DNA of 6,809 bases from Flavobacterium sp. Its GTDB lineage: Bacteria > Bacteroidota > Bacteroidia > Flavobacteriales > Flavobacteriaceae. This document shows, piece by piece, positions 5,601-6,809 of the stretch. Below the pieces are notes generated by a model that searched no databases, was not told the DNA's origin, and saw only the letters and a program-made list of their open reading frames with translations. Each line of letters begins with the position of its first letter. Within the stretch, counting starts at the first letter, position 1. The stretch lies in NCBI GenBank assembly GCA_024642295.1, contig JAHEBK010000094.1:1-6809 (forward strand), read 5' to 3'. The position numbers were made by a program, and so were the translations under genes.

Positions 5601-6229
5601 TGATAAAAGTTTGTTTAGCTGATAGCTTACCAGTAGTACATTTTGGAGTAAAATCATACTTCAAAGACCATTCAGATATATCAATTGTTGCCAATGTTGG
5701 TAGCTTTTTGATGATTCGCGACATCCTTCTTACAAAAGAAATTGATGTCTTAATTTTAGATTTAGAACTCGAAGGACTTTCTAGTATTTTCGAAGTAAAA
5801 TCTATTTTAAAGAACTTCCCAAAAACTAAAATTATTATTTTTAGTGGACTTTCAGAGCAAATTTATGCTCCAAATGCAATTAAAGCAGGGGTTTCAGGAT
5901 ATGTTCACAAAAAAGAAAAATTAGAGACTCTTGGTCAATCCATTATTAAAGTGCACCAAGGAAAAATTATTATGAACGAAACCGTGAAGAAAAATTTAGC
6001 TTTGATTGCTAAACAAAATAAAAGCGAGCGTTTGTACAGAAAATTATCTAACCGTGAAGTAGAAGTTTTACGTTATTTAAGTGGCGGTAAAAAGAACCAC
6101 GAAATAGCAGATATTTTAAACTTAAACGAAAAAACGATTAGTACTTATAAATTGAGGTTGTTAACCAAATTAAATGTAACGAACTTAGTTGATTTAGTTA
6201 ACAAAGCAAAAACGTTAGAAATCGTTTAA
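5600..6229 (+). CDS. Response regulator, REC plus LuxR-type HTH (NarL/FixJ family)
   Basis: This is a 209-residue DNA-binding response regulator with an N-terminal receiver (about 2-118) and a LuxR-type helix-turn-helix (about 148-206). Receiver landmarks are Asp54 as phosphoacceptor (LILDLELEG), Ser82 at the conserved Thr/Ser position (IIIFSGLSE) and Lys104 in GYVHKK. The acidic pocket is unusual: where NarL-type proteins have DDHP, this one has DSLP (8-11), so the second acidic Mg2+ ligand is serine. The HTH follows the family closely, with LSNREVEVLRYLSGG (149-163), NHEIADIL (166-173), EKTISTYKLRLLTKL (177-191). The ATG at 5600 begins directly with the first beta strand. No histidine kinase gene is in the window, so it is an orphan here and its partner and targets are unknown. 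It has its own promoter match overlapping the nadE stop. Its stop codon overlaps that of convergent dnaG. Confidence 0.93.
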   Translation: MIKVCLADSLPVVHFGVKSYFKDHSDISIVANVGSFLMIRDILLTKEIDVLILDLELEGLSSIFEVKSILKNFPKTKIIIFSGLSEQIYAPNAIKAGVSGYVHKKEKLETLGQSIIKVHQGKIIMNETVKKNLALIAKQNKSERLYRKLSNREVEVLRYLSGGKKNHEIADILNLNEKTISTYKLRLLTKLNVTNLVDLVNKAKTLEIV

Positions 6230-6809
6230 CTAAATCTAGACATTACTCTACCTAATTTTTTTGAAAAAGAAGTTGTTAGTGTATTGTAATCCATAATCAT
6301 TGCTAAAGACTCCGTATTATCTACTTCAGATGATATGGAGTTTTTTAATTCTTCAATAATACTCCCTACTAGATACCATCGCAAAGTCAAAATCGTTTCA
6401 TTCACATTTTGAGCAATAGTATCGTTCTTGGTCTTTGGAAAAATATTTTGTCCTTCCCAATTGTGCATGACTAACTTTTCGTCTTCCATCAAAATATCAG
6501 TGACTTCTTGTGCATACTCAGGTGGCAAATGCATTAAATATTGCTCCAAACTAAAACTTTCATTGTGCAAATAATGATTAATCAAATCATTAAAAATAGC
6601 CCTAAATAGGGAATTTGCTAATTCAACTTCATCTTCCTGCAAACTTAAATAGATGCGTTGAAAAACCTTTAAACTCTTCTTCTCTGTTACCGTTTCAATT
6701 TCTCCTTCGTCATTAGCTCTTAGAAAAGTATCCTCAAACTCTTCTTCTTTATTACCGTAAAGCAATAAAATTTCAATTATTTTACGCTCCAATCGATATA
6801 AAATATCAA
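6226..6809 (-). CDS. dnaG: DNA primase DnaG, C-terminal part (5' end outside window)
   Basis: DnaG makes RNA primers at the replication fork. This window holds only the last 193 residues. The frame is open to the right edge, so the true start and the zinc-binding and TOPRIM catalytic domains lie beyond it. What is visible is an acidic, mostly helical region beginning DILYRLERKIIEILLLYGN, resembling the start of the C-terminal DnaB-helicase-binding region of Bacteroidota primases, and ending in NETILTLRWYLVGSII (about 131-146) and LGRVMSRFS. No catalytic motif can be checked, and this part diverges quickly between phyla, so the assignment rests on resemblance to flavobacterial DnaG tails and on the remembered gene neighbourhood. 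A TTG codon at 6792 is internal, not the start. The gene converges on the response regulator, and the two stop codons share TTAA at 6226-6229. Confidence 0.83.
   Translation of the reverse strand, partial: DILYRLERKIIEILLLYGNKEEEFEDTFLRANDEGEIETVTEKKSLKVFQRIYLSLQEDEVELANSLFRAIFNDLINHYLHNESFSLEQYLMHLPPEYAQEVTDILMEDEKLVMHNWEGQNIFPKTKNDTIAQNVNETILTLRWYLVGSIIEELKNSISSEVDNTESLAMIMDYNTLTTSFSKKLGRVMSRFS

Noticed and set aside
6790..6792. TTG as the start of a 188-residue gene at the right edge
   Set aside because: The frame continues open to the window edge with primase-like sequence, so this is an internal leucine codon of dnaG.

Overview
The window looks like a chromosomal segment of a low-GC member of the Bacteroidota, most probably Flavobacterium or a close Flavobacteriaceae relative. 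Three things point there. It carries a gldB-gldC gliding-motility pair. Its promoters match the Bacteroidota pattern (TAnnTTTG at -7, TTG at -33) rather than the E. coli type. Leaders are A-rich, with no clear Shine-Dalgarno sequences. No rRNA, tRNA, CRISPR array, transposase or phage gene is visible, and base composition is fairly even apart from one GC-richer intergenic patch at about 3140-3290.

Layout, left to right. (1) On the minus strand, mraZ and the 5' part of rsmH (overlapping by up to 26 nt) form the head of the division/cell-wall (dcw) cluster, which continues off the left edge. Four GTGGT boxes and a -7 element upstream of mraZ form a well-preserved candidate MraZ autoregulatory operator. 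(2) On the plus strand, an alpha/beta hydrolase and the ribosome-assembly GTPase EngB (YihA/YsxC) form a short operon ending in a clear hairpin terminator. (3) A 240-nt intergenic region holds two similar hairpins that look like a dispersed repeat. (4) On the minus strand, gldB (lipoprotein) and gldC overlap by one base. (5) On the plus strand, divergent from gldB, are ammonia-dependent NAD synthetase nadE and then a REC-LuxR response regulator with its own good promoter. (6) On the minus strand, converging on that regulator with overlapping stop codons, is the C-terminal end of DNA primase dnaG, which continues off the right edge.

Most genes are core functions: cell division and wall (mraZ, rsmH), ribosome assembly (engB), NAD synthesis (nadE) and DNA replication (dnaG). 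The gliding genes and an unpaired response regulator sit among them. I find no wholly new multi-gene system. The items most worth a second look are the MraZ operator, the response regulator with a substituted acidic pocket and no kinase nearby, and the paired hairpin element between engB and gldC.
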